A stretch of 64,000 nt of DNA from Bacillus sp. ISL-18 (lineage in GTDB: Bacteria > Bacillota > Bacilli > Bacillales > Cytobacillaceae). The notes below the pieces were generated by a model. It saw only the letters and a program-made list of their open reading frames with translations, was not told where the DNA came from and did not search any database. Shown here piece after piece: positions 9,093-17,559 of the stretch; positions within the stretch are counted from its first letter, which is position 1, and each line of letters opens with the position of its first letter. The position numbers were made by a program, and so were the translations under genes. The stretch lies in assembly GCF_018613415.1 (NCBI RefSeq), contig NZ_JAGGQG010000002.1, forward strand, positions 833,438-897,437, given 5' to 3'.

Positions 9093-9530
9093 ATGACAAA
9101 TTTAAAAACGGTAGTAGAAACAAAAAATATTAGTCTAGCATTGGCAAATAAATTATTAGAAGCAGCCTTAGCTAAGGGAGAGGAACTCGGAATCCCGTTT
9201 AGTATTGCGATTGTTGATAAACCAGGTAATATAAAAGCATTTGCGGCCATGGACGGTGCACCAGTGTTAAGTTTGGAGATTTCGCAGAATAAAGCCTTTT
9301 CCGCAGCTGCTTATAACAGACCGACACATGAATGGTACGACAAAATTAAGAATGACCCGCCATTGCTTCATGGAATTGTCCACACCGAAAGATTGGTTAT
9401 TTTCGGAGGAGGTTTTCCTATTAAAATTAATGGCGAGCTGATCGGTGGTATCGGAGTTAGTGGTGGACACTATACACATGATATGCAGGTATGTGAAGCC
9501 GCATTAGAAGTGATCAAAAATTTCGAATAA
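9093..9530 (+). CDS. GlcG/HbpS family (heme-binding/PduO C-terminal-like) protein
   Basis: A 145-residue protein of the GlcG/HbpS domain family, which accompanies many catabolic operons and has been linked to heme binding. Typical elements are 'ALAKGEELGIPFSIAIVD' near the N-terminus, 'NKAFSAAAYNRPT' and the glycine-rich 'IGGIGVSGGHYTHD' at the end. An ATG at 9075 is in frame, but AAGGGGAAAG lies just before the ATG at 9093, which is therefore chosen. The biochemical role of these proteins in such operons is not settled. Confidence 0.82.
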   Translation: MTNLKTVVETKNISLALANKLLEAALAKGEELGIPFSIAIVDKPGNIKAFAAMDGAPVLSLEISQNKAFSAAAYNRPTHEWYDKIKNDPPLLHGIVHTERLVIFGGGFPIKINGELIGGIGVSGGHYTHDMQVCEAALEVIKNFE

Positions 9531-9677
9531 ATAAATCAGTAATGATCTTATATAAAACTTGTACTCTTAACCCGGCCGAGGACTTTTGTTGATAGAGTTC
9601 ATTGGCCGGAATTCTATAAGAATTTCCTAGAGTTTTATTGCAACAAAAAATGCTTAAAGCGGGGAGGGGCTTATACT

Positions 9678-10961
9678 GTGAGCACAACTAATTATCCCAA
9701 TCAACCGGAAAAAATGGACTCCGCCAAGTATAAAGTCTTTTTTGGTGCTTATATTGGCTGGATCTTTGATTACTATGAGGTTTTTGTCCTCAGTTTTTTA
9801 GTCATTCCAATGGCTGCATCCCTGTCATTATCAACAGGGCAAGTAGCATCCTTATTCTCCGTTCAATTGGCCTCATTGGCTTTAGGCGGCATTGTATTTG
9901 GTTTACTTGGAGATAGAGTGGGCCGTAAAAAGATTTTAATTTGGACACTAGTCATTTTTTGTTTTGCTACTTTAATGAGAGCATTTACTTTTGATTATTC
10001 TTGGCTAGTGTTTTGGACGGCGGTTGCAGGTTTTGGTCTAGGAGGAGAATACGGGGCGGGCCAGGCACTAGTTAGTGAAGTGGTACCAGCCAAACAACGG
10101 GGATTTTGGAGCTCTCTTCTCTATGGCGGAGCCTATATAGGGATTTTTATGGGGGCATTTATAGGAGGATTTATATTACCGGTTATTGGCTGGAGATGGA
10201 CGTTTGCCATCTCAGCAGCTCCTATATTAATAGCGCTATATCTTAGAAAGGATGTCGAAGAATCAAAGGTATGGGAAAAAACAATTAAAACTGCCGGCGC
10301 TTCCGATTTTAAGAAAAAGTTTGGCCTGAAGCGTTTTTGGAAGCCATTTATCATAGCTTTGGTTGCAGCTGTATTTCAATATTTTGCTTATTATGGAATA
10401 ACCAACTTTTTACCTACTTACCTCGTAAAATATGAAGGGTTCGAAATGGGGAAAACAGCCTGGTGGTTATTCTTTACAGCCTTCGCCGGATTGGTTGGTT
10501 CACTTATTGGAGGCTATACAGCCGACAGGTGGGGAAGAAGGATTACTCTTTCGTACTTAGCATTTATCGCGGCTGCTGGCGGTTTGCTTCTATATTTTAC
10601 TTGGGATTCATTATTGCACTCTTTATGGATACTCGTCCCAATTTTCTTCCTCTACATGGGATCGAATGGGGCTACCATCTTCGGTTCGTTGTTTAGTGAG
10701 ATATTTCCAACTGATGTAAGAAGTACAGGGATTTCTTGGGCTCTTCAAATTGGAAGAGGACTTGCATTTGCCCCGCCTTTAATTACGGCTGCAATTTTTC
10801 CGGTTTATGGGTACCAACCGATCATATTAATGGGAGCAGGATTCTTCTTCGCATTATGTCTTTGGGCTTGGGTCTTCCCGGAAACGAAAGATAAGAATTT
10901 AGATATTGACTCATCCGAGCCAATCGATATTCCTCACAATGGTAAAAACATTACTAGTTAG
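9678..10961 (+). CDS. MFS transporter, metabolite:H+ symporter type
   Basis: A 427-residue major facilitator with about twelve membrane segments. The loop 2-3 motif 'GDRVGRKK' and its second-half copy 'GGYTADRWGRR' are visible, and the first helix carries 'GWIFDYYEVFVLSFL' with the Asp typical of aromatic acid/sialate/metabolite:proton symporters. The GTG start follows GGGGAGGGG. It is embedded in the catabolic cluster and is likely a second uptake or export route for the substrate in addition to the ABC importer. The spacer before it contains a short CCGGCC/GGCCGG inverted repeat (about 9572 to 9608). Confidence 0.87.
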   Translation: MSTTNYPNQPEKMDSAKYKVFFGAYIGWIFDYYEVFVLSFLVIPMAASLSLSTGQVASLFSVQLASLALGGIVFGLLGDRVGRKKILIWTLVIFCFATLMRAFTFDYSWLVFWTAVAGFGLGGEYGAGQALVSEVVPAKQRGFWSSLLYGGAYIGIFMGAFIGGFILPVIGWRWTFAISAAPILIALYLRKDVEESKVWEKTIKTAGASDFKKKFGLKRFWKPFIIALVAAVFQYFAYYGITNFLPTYLVKYEGFEMGKTAWWLFFTAFAGLVGSLIGGYTADRWGRRITLSYLAFIAAAGGLLLYFTWDSLLHSLWILVPIFFLYMGSNGATIFGSLFSEIFPTDVRSTGISWALQIGRGLAFAPPLITAAIFPVYGYQPIILMGAGFFFALCLWAWVFPETKDKNLDIDSSEPIDIPHNGKNITS

Positions 10962-10999
10962 AAAAATAATAGAAAACAAATGTAAGAGGATGTGAACTG

Positions 11000-12376
11000 A
11001 TGGAATCCTATGAATTGGTTATTTTAGGCGGAGGGCTGGCCGGCATGTGTGCGGCAGTCGAGGCTGGAGAGAAAGGGGCCCATGTCCTCCTCCTTGAAAA
11101 ACTAGACGAGCTGGGCGGAAGCACTGTTTTAAGTTCCGGCTATATGGCATTTGCCGGCACTGATATGCAAGAGGCGGCAGGGATAATAGATTCCAATCAA
11201 TCTCTTTTAAACGACCTTATAGAAGTGGGCGGAGGCGTGAATGACCCTTCGTTACTAACGTTTTATGCAGAGAATCAGTTGGAGACCTATAAATGGCTTT
11301 TAGAGCATGGGATAGAGTTTCGCTCATTAGAGGCGGTAAGCGGTCACAGTGTTCCTCGTGGACACATTATTGACCCGCATCAAGCCATTCAAACACTATA
11401 TAAAAGAGCAAAACAGCTTCCGAATGTAACCATCCGTTTTTGTGCACCTGCCAAACGACTGTTAAAGAACGGCGAAGGAAGAATTGAACGAGTCCTTTAT
11501 GAGCTGGATGGGACCGAACAAATAGTTGAAGCGACTAAAGGGGTAGTGGTTGCTTCCGGTGGTTTTGCAAAGGATGAGTCATTGCTCGAACAGTTTGCCC
11601 CACATTTAAAGGGAGCCCTTCGAATTGGCGGCAGCGGGAACCATGGAGACGGTATTAAGATGGCCTGGGAACACGGGGCCTGGGTTAGTGATTTACCTTA
11701 TTTGAACGGAACATACGGATTCCATCCGAGTGCATCCGGAGCAGTTAAAACGCAGGGGCTGGCCTTTTATAAAGGGGCAATCATGGTGAACCAATTGGGG
11801 AAACGATTCGTTAATGAATCGATCTCCTATAAGCTGCTAGGAAAAGCAGCCTTCGAGCAGCCTGATAAAATTACTTATCAAGTGTGGGATCAAACCGTGA
11901 TGGATAAGAGTGTGGCCGATGACCCGCTCTATGATTTCGAGCTGCTCCGCCGCCGCCGTCTTCTTTATATGGCGGATACTTTAGAAGAACTGGCAGATTG
12001 TATTGATGTACCTTTGGAGGTATTAGAAGAAACCATTTCTAGATACAATCAGGGGATACAAACCGGCGAGGATCCTGATTTTGGCAGGAAGACGTTAACA
12101 CATAACTATGGAAAACCAACTCCGATAGAAAAAGCACCTTTTTATGCTTTTGAATCGACTGTGGCGATGTTAGCCACTTATGGAGGAGTCGCGGTCAACT
12201 CCGCTGCCCAGGTCCTTAATCCGTTTGGAGAGCCAATCCCGGGATTGTATGCGGCAGGGGAGGTAACCGGCGGGTTCCACGGTGCGGGTTATATGACGGG
12301 AAGTTCGCTTGGAAAGGCAGCGGTGTTTGGAAGGGTGGCTGCGGGAAGGGCATTATCGGAGTTAATTGGAATGTAA
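11000..12376 (+). CDS. FAD-dependent oxidoreductase, fumarate reductase/flavocytochrome c family
   Basis: A second flavoprotein of the same superfamily, 458 residues. 'VILGGGLAGMCAAVEAGEKG' opens the Rossmann fold, 'KLDELGGSTVLSSGYM' follows, and 'GLYAAGEVTGGFHGAGYMTG' closes the FAD site. 'GKRFVNESISY' matches the substrate-domain arginine region of soluble fumarate reductases. It is clearly different from the TcuA-like protein upstream, so the cluster encodes two distinct dehydrogenation (or reduction) steps. No signal peptide or heme motif is seen. An unusual 21-bp repeat array follows its stop codon. Confidence 0.82.
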   Translation: MESYELVILGGGLAGMCAAVEAGEKGAHVLLLEKLDELGGSTVLSSGYMAFAGTDMQEAAGIIDSNQSLLNDLIEVGGGVNDPSLLTFYAENQLETYKWLLEHGIEFRSLEAVSGHSVPRGHIIDPHQAIQTLYKRAKQLPNVTIRFCAPAKRLLKNGEGRIERVLYELDGTEQIVEATKGVVVASGGFAKDESLLEQFAPHLKGALRIGGSGNHGDGIKMAWEHGAWVSDLPYLNGTYGFHPSASGAVKTQGLAFYKGAIMVNQLGKRFVNESISYKLLGKAAFEQPDKITYQVWDQTVMDKSVADDPLYDFELLRRRRLLYMADTLEELADCIDVPLEVLEETISRYNQGIQTGEDPDFGRKTLTHNYGKPTPIEKAPFYAFESTVAMLATYGGVAVNSAAQVLNPFGEPIPGLYAAGEVTGGFHGAGYMTGSSLGKAAVFGRVAAGRALSELIGM

Positions 12377-12390
12377 TTAGAGCTTTCATT

Positions 12391-12575
12391 TGAAATCGCC
12401 GATAAAGATGTAAAAACCGCTGATAAATACATGAAAACCGCCGATAAATAGGTAGAAACCGCCGATAAACATGAAAAAACCGCCGATAAATAGTTGAAAC
12501 TATCAATAAGCATGTGAGAACCGCATATAAACATCAAAAACCGCCAATAAACATAAAAAAACGCTGAAAAAACAA
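12391..12575. repeat. Degenerate tandem array, 21-bp period (GCCGATAAA core)
   Basis: Nine copies of a core close to GCCGATAAA start at 12398, 12419, 12440, 12461, 12482, 12502, 12523, 12543 and 12563, that is, every 20 or 21 bp. Each is preceded by an A-rich stretch ending in AACC. The first five are nearly identical and the last four drift. The array fills most of the spacer between the second FAD dehydrogenase and the racemase-like gene. Reading frames through it on the minus strand are by-products of a period divisible by three. I do not recognise the repeat family. Confidence 0.85.
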
Positions 12576-12625
12576 AACTCGAAGAAACGAGCGAACAGCT
12601 TTCCCTAAAAAAGGAGGTAATCAAG

Positions 12626-13483
12626 ATGAAAATTTGGCATCAAAGCTTAACCACAATCGACCGCGTTCCCCAGTATCGCGATGCCATAGTCAATCATGTC
12701 CGCCGGATTGCCCGGCCCGATGTGGAGGTCGTTTTACACGGAATGTCGGAAGAAACCTATCCCACCCATTATCCGGGACAGTTTATCACCTATTCTTACT
12801 TGCAAAACCTGCACCGTGAACAGTTTGTACGGGCTGCCTTAATGGCTGAAAAAGCCGGCTACGATGCTATGTTTATTGCGACCATTCCTGATGTTGGTCT
12901 TTTAGAGGCCCGAACACTAGTCGATATTCCAGTAGTTGGCTATGGCCAAGCCTCTTTTCATATGGCCTCCATGCTGGGAGACAACATTGGCGTAGTGAAT
13001 TTCCTTGGCCCGCTTGCCGATGAACTGCGGCAAAATGCTGCCCGCTATGGATTAGGCAGTAAGCTGGGGCCAATTGTTCAAACTGAAGTAGGTTTTGATC
13101 AAGTTTTAGCTGGTTTTAATGATCCGGAACCCGTAATTGCTTCCTTTAAAAAAGCTGCTGAAGCCGCGATTGCAGATGGGGCCGATATCATTGTTCCAGG
13201 TGAGGGACCGATGAATGTGTTCCTTGCCACCCATGGCGTTTCGAGAATTGGCGATGTTCCCGTGATCGATTCTTTTGCCGCTGGAATCAAAATGTGTGAG
13301 TCCTTAGTGGACTTGCGCAAAAACTCCGGAGTTTACATGACCCGCCGCGGTTATTTCAATGCCAAACCACCTGCAGAAGCAGTTGAAAGACTTCGGGAAT
13401 TATACAACCTCGAAGCATCGCCAGACCCAAAGCAGGAGCGGGGAGTAGCAGTTAGAGCGAGCGAAACGAACCCTGTGCAGTAA
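12626..13483 (+). CDS. Aspartate/glutamate racemase-fold family protein (catalytic cysteines absent)
   Basis: A 285-residue protein whose layout fits the Asp/Glu/hydantoin racemase superfamily, which also includes maleate isomerase and arylmalonate decarboxylase. The two half-domains are recognisable around 'FIATIPDVGL' and 'DGADIIVPGEGPMN'. These are where the superfamily normally has its two catalytic cysteines (C-N-T/S and G-C), and neither is present; the only cysteine is in 'KMCESL'. The enzyme may therefore use other chemistry, or be a divergent hydratase, isomerase or lyase. AAAGGAGG precedes the ATG. It sits between the FAD dehydrogenase and the ETF genes. Confidence 0.68.
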   Translation: MKIWHQSLTTIDRVPQYRDAIVNHVRRIARPDVEVVLHGMSEETYPTHYPGQFITYSYLQNLHREQFVRAALMAEKAGYDAMFIATIPDVGLLEARTLVDIPVVGYGQASFHMASMLGDNIGVVNFLGPLADELRQNAARYGLGSKLGPIVQTEVGFDQVLAGFNDPEPVIASFKKAAEAAIADGADIIVPGEGPMNVFLATHGVSRIGDVPVIDSFAAGIKMCESLVDLRKNSGVYMTRRGYFNAKPPAEAVERLRELYNLEASPDPKQERGVAVRASETNPVQ

Positions 13484-13529
13484 TTCTGTATTTTTTTAAT
13501 AGATTACAAGATAAAGAGGTGATGTGTTA

Positions 13530-14324
13530 ATGCATATCGTCGTGTGTCTCAAACAGTCATACGATCCAGAAATTACTCCACGACATTTCAAGTTAGATCC
13601 TAAAACAAATCGGCCGGAAAATGTAGACTCAGATCTGGTATTGGATTCTTTTGCAGAAAATGCGCTTGAACTAGCGATTCAGCTTCGCGATAAAACGCCA
13701 GGCGCGACTGTCACTGCTGTCTGCTTAGGTGATGATGAATCAGAAGATGCCTTGCGCCGGGCGCTTGCCTTCACCGCTGATTATGCAGTGCGAGTTTGGG
13801 ACGAAGAGTGGGAGGATTTAGACGGTCAGGCTGTTGGTCATATCCTGGCCCAAACGATTAAGGAACTCGGCGGTGCGCAGCTAGTTTTAACAGGATGCCA
13901 AGCCAGTGATATAGAGGAAGGACTGGTGGGGCCCGTTCTAGCTGAAGAGCTGGGCGTACCTTGTCTAACATCAGTTTCCGAAATGGAAATAGAAGAAAGT
14001 CATCTGAAGGCTACTCGTGAAGCAGAGGGCGGTTACACCGTGGTGAGCGTTCCGGCTCCTGCTGTCTTCACGATTATTAGTTCTGAGACAAATGTTCCGA
14101 GGCTGCCGAAAGTAAAGGATATTCGGCTGGCGAGAACGAAGCCGATCAAAGTTTATGAGGCGGAAGATCTCGAACTAGATGAAGAACGGAGTCAACCGGG
14201 TGTTAAACTTGAGCGGGCCTACGTGTTAAACAGAGAAGTTACGTGTGAAGTCCTGCCTGGTACAGATGGAGCAGAACTTGCGGGTGAATTAGCTGACAAG
14301 CTCTTGGCGCTCAAGATTCTTTAG
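13530..14324 (+). CDS. etfB: Electron transfer flavoprotein beta subunit
   Basis: EtfB of 264 residues. The N-terminus 'MHIVVCLKQSYDPE' and the AMP-binding loop 'GCQASDIEEG' are typical. In complex with EtfA it accepts electrons from flavin dehydrogenases and passes them to the quinone pool. The GTG at 13524 is too close to AAGAGGTG, so the ATG at 13530 is preferred. It is immediately followed by etfA. Neither an acyl-CoA dehydrogenase nor an ETF:quinone oxidoreductase gene is nearby, so the partner dehydrogenases are probably the two FAD enzymes upstream. Confidence 0.9.
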   Translation: MHIVVCLKQSYDPEITPRHFKLDPKTNRPENVDSDLVLDSFAENALELAIQLRDKTPGATVTAVCLGDDESEDALRRALAFTADYAVRVWDEEWEDLDGQAVGHILAQTIKELGGAQLVLTGCQASDIEEGLVGPVLAEELGVPCLTSVSEMEIEESHLKATREAEGGYTVVSVPAPAVFTIISSETNVPRLPKVKDIRLARTKPIKVYEAEDLELDEERSQPGVKLERAYVLNREVTCEVLPGTDGAELAGELADKLLALKIL

Positions 14325-14336
14325 GAGGAATCCAAC

Positions 14337-15317
14337 ATGTCCAATATTCTTGTTTTTGCAAATCAGCAGGGAGATGCCTTAAGTTCGAGTGCTAAAGAGG
14401 CATTAGCGTTTGCCTGTCAGTTAGCCAAGAGCACAAGTGGAGAAGTCGCCGCCGTTTTAACAGGTCCTGCTGCCGTGGCTTGTTCCAAGGAAGCAATTGC
14501 TTGCGGTGCGAATAAAGTCTACACGGTTTCTAATCCGTTGCTTGCCGAATATCAGGCCGACGCCTATGTGGATTGTCTTTCTTCCGTATTTAAGCAATCC
14601 GGTGCAGATATTTTTGTCCTTTCCTTTGATCAAATCGGCAAGGACCTTGTGGGCCGGATTGCAACAAGGGTGGGCGCCTCTGCCATGACGGAAGTGGTTG
14701 ATTTTAAAACTGAAGATCAAAAGATCATATGGGTTCGTCCTATTTATGGGGATAAGGCATTTGGAGAATATTCGGCCAACAGGTCTCATGTGGTAGTGGG
14801 GATCCGCCAAAAAAGTCAAAACTTGCCTTTGCCTGATGAATCACGTACGGGGGAGATCATTTCGGTAGACTATCAACCTAAAGAAGAGCTTGTTTTAACA
14901 AAGCTGGTCGTGAAAATTCAGTCGGCCTTGTCAGATATTCGCCTGGAAGATGCAACCATTATCGTTTCCGGTGGACGAGGGCTGGAAGGACCTGATGGTT
15001 TTGCAGAACTGCAGGCCTTGGCAGATGTGCTTGGGGGAGCAGTGGGAGCATCCCGGGCAGCCTGTGATGCAGGCTGGGTTCCGTCCAATTTCCAGGTTGG
15101 TCAAACAGGAGCGGTTGTAGCACCTGATCTCTATATAGCGGTAGGTATTTCAGGTGCCAGCCAGCACTTAGCCGGCATTACCAATGCCAAAACGGTCGTG
15201 GCAATCAATACGGATGCGGAGGCGGCTATTTTTAAACGGGCCGATCTTGGTGTGATTGCGGATTATAAGCAGGTCATTCCTGCGCTGACGGAGCAACTAA
15301 AAAAAGTTCTCGTATAA
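14337..15317 (+). CDS. etfA: Electron transfer flavoprotein alpha subunit
   Basis: EtfA of 326 residues. The C-terminal FAD-binding domain is unmistakable: 'VSGGRGLEGPDGF', 'GASRAACDAGWVPSNFQVGQ', 'LYIAVGISGASQHLAGI' and 'VVAINTDAEAAIF'. The gene starts 12 bp after etfB with an AGGAGG site and ends at an intrinsic terminator, so it closes the catabolic cluster. Confidence 0.93.
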   Translation: MSNILVFANQQGDALSSSAKEALAFACQLAKSTSGEVAAVLTGPAAVACSKEAIACGANKVYTVSNPLLAEYQADAYVDCLSSVFKQSGADIFVLSFDQIGKDLVGRIATRVGASAMTEVVDFKTEDQKIIWVRPIYGDKAFGEYSANRSHVVVGIRQKSQNLPLPDESRTGEIISVDYQPKEELVLTKLVVKIQSALSDIRLEDATIIVSGGRGLEGPDGFAELQALADVLGGAVGASRAACDAGWVPSNFQVGQTGAVVAPDLYIAVGISGASQHLAGITNAKTVVAINTDAEAAIFKRADLGVIADYKQVIPALTEQLKKVLV

Positions 15318-15327
15318 AAAAGGGGAG

Positions 15328-15363
15328 GCAGGAACCTGTTAGATAGTAGGTTCCTGCTTTTTT
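15328..15363 (+). terminator. Intrinsic terminator after etfA
   Basis: A perfect 10-bp stem (GCAGGAACCT / AGGTTCCTGC) with a 10-nt loop is followed by a run of six T. It lies 10 bp after the etfA stop and marks the end of the catabolic cluster. Confidence 0.9.
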
Positions 15364-15410
15364 GATTCAGAAAATTTTGATATTATTAGAGAATGAAAGG
15401 TGTGATAGAA

Positions 15411-16217
15411 TTGGTTGTTCAACTAGAAAACGTCTCCTTAAAGCGGGATGGGAAATGGATTCTGCAAGATATTAACTGGCAAATTAAAAAAGGAGAACAT
15501 TGGGTCTTATTTGGATTAAATGGTTCTGGAAAAACAGCCATTTTAAATTTACTCAATGCCTATAATTTCCCGACTAAGGGGAAAATTACGGTACTAGATT
15601 TGGAGTTTGGAAAAACCTATTTGGGAGAAAAACTTCGTAAACAGATTGGTTTTGTTTCATCATCGCTCCAAGAAAAATTTCACCCGGATGATAACGCATT
15701 CGAAGTCGTCTTAAGCGGTGCCTTTGCCTCGATTGGTTTATACGAGACACCAACCGACGACATAAGAAAAAATGCAATTGCGCTTCTTGAGGAACTAGGC
15801 TGCATGGAGTATGCCAATCGCGACTATACCACGCTATCACAGGGCGAAAAACAACGCGTCCTTATTGCGCGGGCATTAATGGCCCATCCATCGTTGCTGA
15901 TTCTTGATGAACCGACAAATGGCTTAGATTTTATTGCTCGCGAACAATTATTGGAATCGGTTGAAAAGATCACCAATAAACCGGATGCACCGACCATCAT
16001 TTATGTTACCCATCATGTGGAAGAAATCCTGCCTGCTTTCAGTAAAACCTTCCTTTTGAAAAAAGGACAAGTTTTTGCAGCTGGAGAAACGAAAGCGATG
16101 ATATCCAGCGATACGCTCACACAGTATTTTAACTTACCTGTTAAGGTGCAATGGGACAACGGCCGTCCACTACTGTCCAAACAGACGGTAAAAGAAACGG
16201 TCGAAATGAATTCTTAA
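15411..16217 (+). CDS. ABC transporter ATP-binding protein, YlmA-like
   Basis: A 268-residue stand-alone ABC ATPase resembling Bacillus YlmA and the ModF group. It has Walker A 'GLNGSGKTAIL', signature 'LSQGEKQRVLIARAL', Walker B 'LLILDEPTNGLD' and H-loop 'YVTHHVEE'. No permease or binding-protein gene is adjacent, so the transported substrate, or a non-transport role, is open. The TTG at 15411 sits 8 bp after AAAGGTG and is preferred to the ATG at 15393, which lacks a ribosome site. Confidence 0.83.
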   Translation: MVVQLENVSLKRDGKWILQDINWQIKKGEHWVLFGLNGSGKTAILNLLNAYNFPTKGKITVLDLEFGKTYLGEKLRKQIGFVSSSLQEKFHPDDNAFEVVLSGAFASIGLYETPTDDIRKNAIALLEELGCMEYANRDYTTLSQGEKQRVLIARALMAHPSLLILDEPTNGLDFIAREQLLESVEKITNKPDAPTIIYVTHHVEEILPAFSKTFLLKKGQVFAAGETKAMISSDTLTQYFNLPVKVQWDNGRPLLSKQTVKETVEMNS

Positions 16218-16230
16218 AATAGGAACAACA

Positions 16231-16260
16231 AAGGCACATGAACATCCATGTGCCTTATTT
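16231..16260 (+). terminator. Intrinsic terminator
   Basis: The perfect stem AAGGCACATG / CATGTGCCTT with a 6-nt loop is followed by ATTT, just after the ylmA-like gene. The T tract is short. Confidence 0.75.
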
Positions 16261-16356
16261 CAATGGGAAATGGTGAGCTAGAATTGTAAAAATCTGATCG
16301 TAAAAAATAATAACTAGACATAATAAGTAGAAGTGAGCAAAAGGGGAGAAAGAGAA

Positions 16357-17472
16357 GTGAAATTCATCAAAGCTATTCTTATTATACTAGCCATATTGTT
16401 TATGCTCGTTATGGGTATAACAGCGCCCATTTCTTTTATCGGTTTTGTTATTTTTCTAATCGGATTGGTAGTAAACAGCCAATACAAAAAACGAAACATT
16501 CGGTTTGCTAAGGGCAGCTGGCTGATTGCGGCAGGGATCATCTCATCCTTTCTACTAGCAATGGTGTTCTCGGAACCCGCGAAACAGAAACAAGTAACGG
16601 AACCCTCAAAAACAGAAGCGGTGAATAAGGAAAAGGAAGCAGCCAAGAAAGCGAAAGCAGAAAAAAAGGCAAAGGCTGAAGAAGCGAGAGTTGCCGAAGA
16701 GAAGGCAAAAGCAGAGGAAGAAAGAATTGCAGCAGAAAAGGCAGAAGCAGAAAAAGCTGCACAGGAAAAACAGGCAGCAAAACAATCGCAGGAAGAATTA
16801 GCAAAGAGTATGGGGTTAGAGTTGATTACCGTTGGCCGAGTGGTGGATGGGGATACCTTTGTGACCTCTGATGGACGGAAGGTCCGTTTAATCGGCGTCA
16901 ATACACCAGAATCGACGACAAGACATGAGCAATACGGCAAAGAGGCCAGTAATTATACAGTGTCAAAGCTAAATGGGAAGCAGATCTGGATGCAAAAGGA
17001 TGTTTCCGAAACAGACCGATATGGGCGATTGCTAAGAATCATCTGGTTCGGAGTACCGACGAATGATCGGGATGAAAAGGAAATTCGCTCGAAAATGTTT
17101 AATGCTGATTTAGTGTTAAACGGGTATGCCGATCCGTCCACTTATCCACCAGATGTAAAATATAGTGATTATTTTGTTAAGTTTGCCCGAGAGGCAAGGG
17201 AGGCAAATAAAGGTCTTTGGGCATTCGGCAGTCAAGGGACAACAAAGGGGGATTTAGATTCAAGCTCAAGCAGCAATGGTTCTGGTGCTTCGACTGGGAG
17301 GAATCCATCGAATGGTTCTTCAAGCGGAAAGGGCAAGACTAGTACCGGTACGGAGTCGTTTAAGAATTGTACGGAAATGCGAAAAGTGTATCCAAATGGT
17401 GTGCCATCCACGCATCCTGCTTATGAGGCAAGGCATGACCGCGATAAAGATAACTGGGCTTGTGAACAATAA
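16357..17472 (+). CDS. Membrane-anchored thermonuclease-family nuclease with excalibur domain
   Basis: A 371-residue surface nuclease. Two membrane segments at the N-terminus (from 'MKFIKAILIILAILFMLV') are followed by an Ala/Lys/Glu-rich coiled coil of about 80 residues. A staphylococcal-nuclease domain comes next ('VVDGDTFVTSDGRKVRLIGV', 'NTPES', 'DRYGRLLR'), then a Ser/Gly-rich linker and a C-terminal excalibur calcium-binding motif ending 'DRDKDNWACE'. It should degrade extracellular or incoming nucleic acid at the cell surface. The GTG at 16357 follows AAGGGGAGAAAGAGA; the GTG at 16333 lacks such a site. Confidence 0.88.
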   Translation: MKFIKAILIILAILFMLVMGITAPISFIGFVIFLIGLVVNSQYKKRNIRFAKGSWLIAAGIISSFLLAMVFSEPAKQKQVTEPSKTEAVNKEKEAAKKAKAEKKAKAEEARVAEEKAKAEEERIAAEKAEAEKAAQEKQAAKQSQEELAKSMGLELITVGRVVDGDTFVTSDGRKVRLIGVNTPESTTRHEQYGKEASNYTVSKLNGKQIWMQKDVSETDRYGRLLRIIWFGVPTNDRDEKEIRSKMFNADLVLNGYADPSTYPPDVKYSDYFVKFAREAREANKGLWAFGSQGTTKGDLDSSSSSNGSGASTGRNPSNGSSSGKGKTSTGTESFKNCTEMRKVYPNGVPSTHPAYEARHDRDKDNWACEQ

Positions 17473-17487
17473 TACTAGAAAAAAGAA

Positions 17488-17520
17488 AGGCCGCAATCTA
17501 AAATGATTGCGGTCCTGTTT
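17488..17520. terminator. Bidirectional intrinsic terminator
   Basis: The stem CCGCAATC / GATTGCGG is flanked by A-rich sequence on the left and T-rich sequence on the right, so it can stop the nuclease gene (plus) and the convergent serine hydrolase gene (minus). Confidence 0.75.
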
Positions 17521-17559
17521 GTTTTATCGATATATGATTGTCGTGTCCCAAATTGGTTA

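Noticed and set aside
12391..12575. Possible CRISPR array.
   Set aside because: Units are short and degenerate with no unique ~30-nt spacers, and no cas gene is nearby. The same applies to the arrays at 29.5 and 43.3 kb.
12216..12624. Minus-strand frames with repeating YRRF or LSAVF heptads across the 12.4-kb array.
   Set aside because: They arise because 21 bp is divisible by three; three of the eight steps are 20 bp, which breaks any one frame, and no ribosome site is present.
16314..16940. 208-codon minus-strand frame antisense to the nuclease gene.
   Set aside because: It is the antisense of an Ala/Lys/Glu-rich coiled coil, giving an artificial Ala/Ser/Phe-rich sequence; the plus-strand gene is clearly real.
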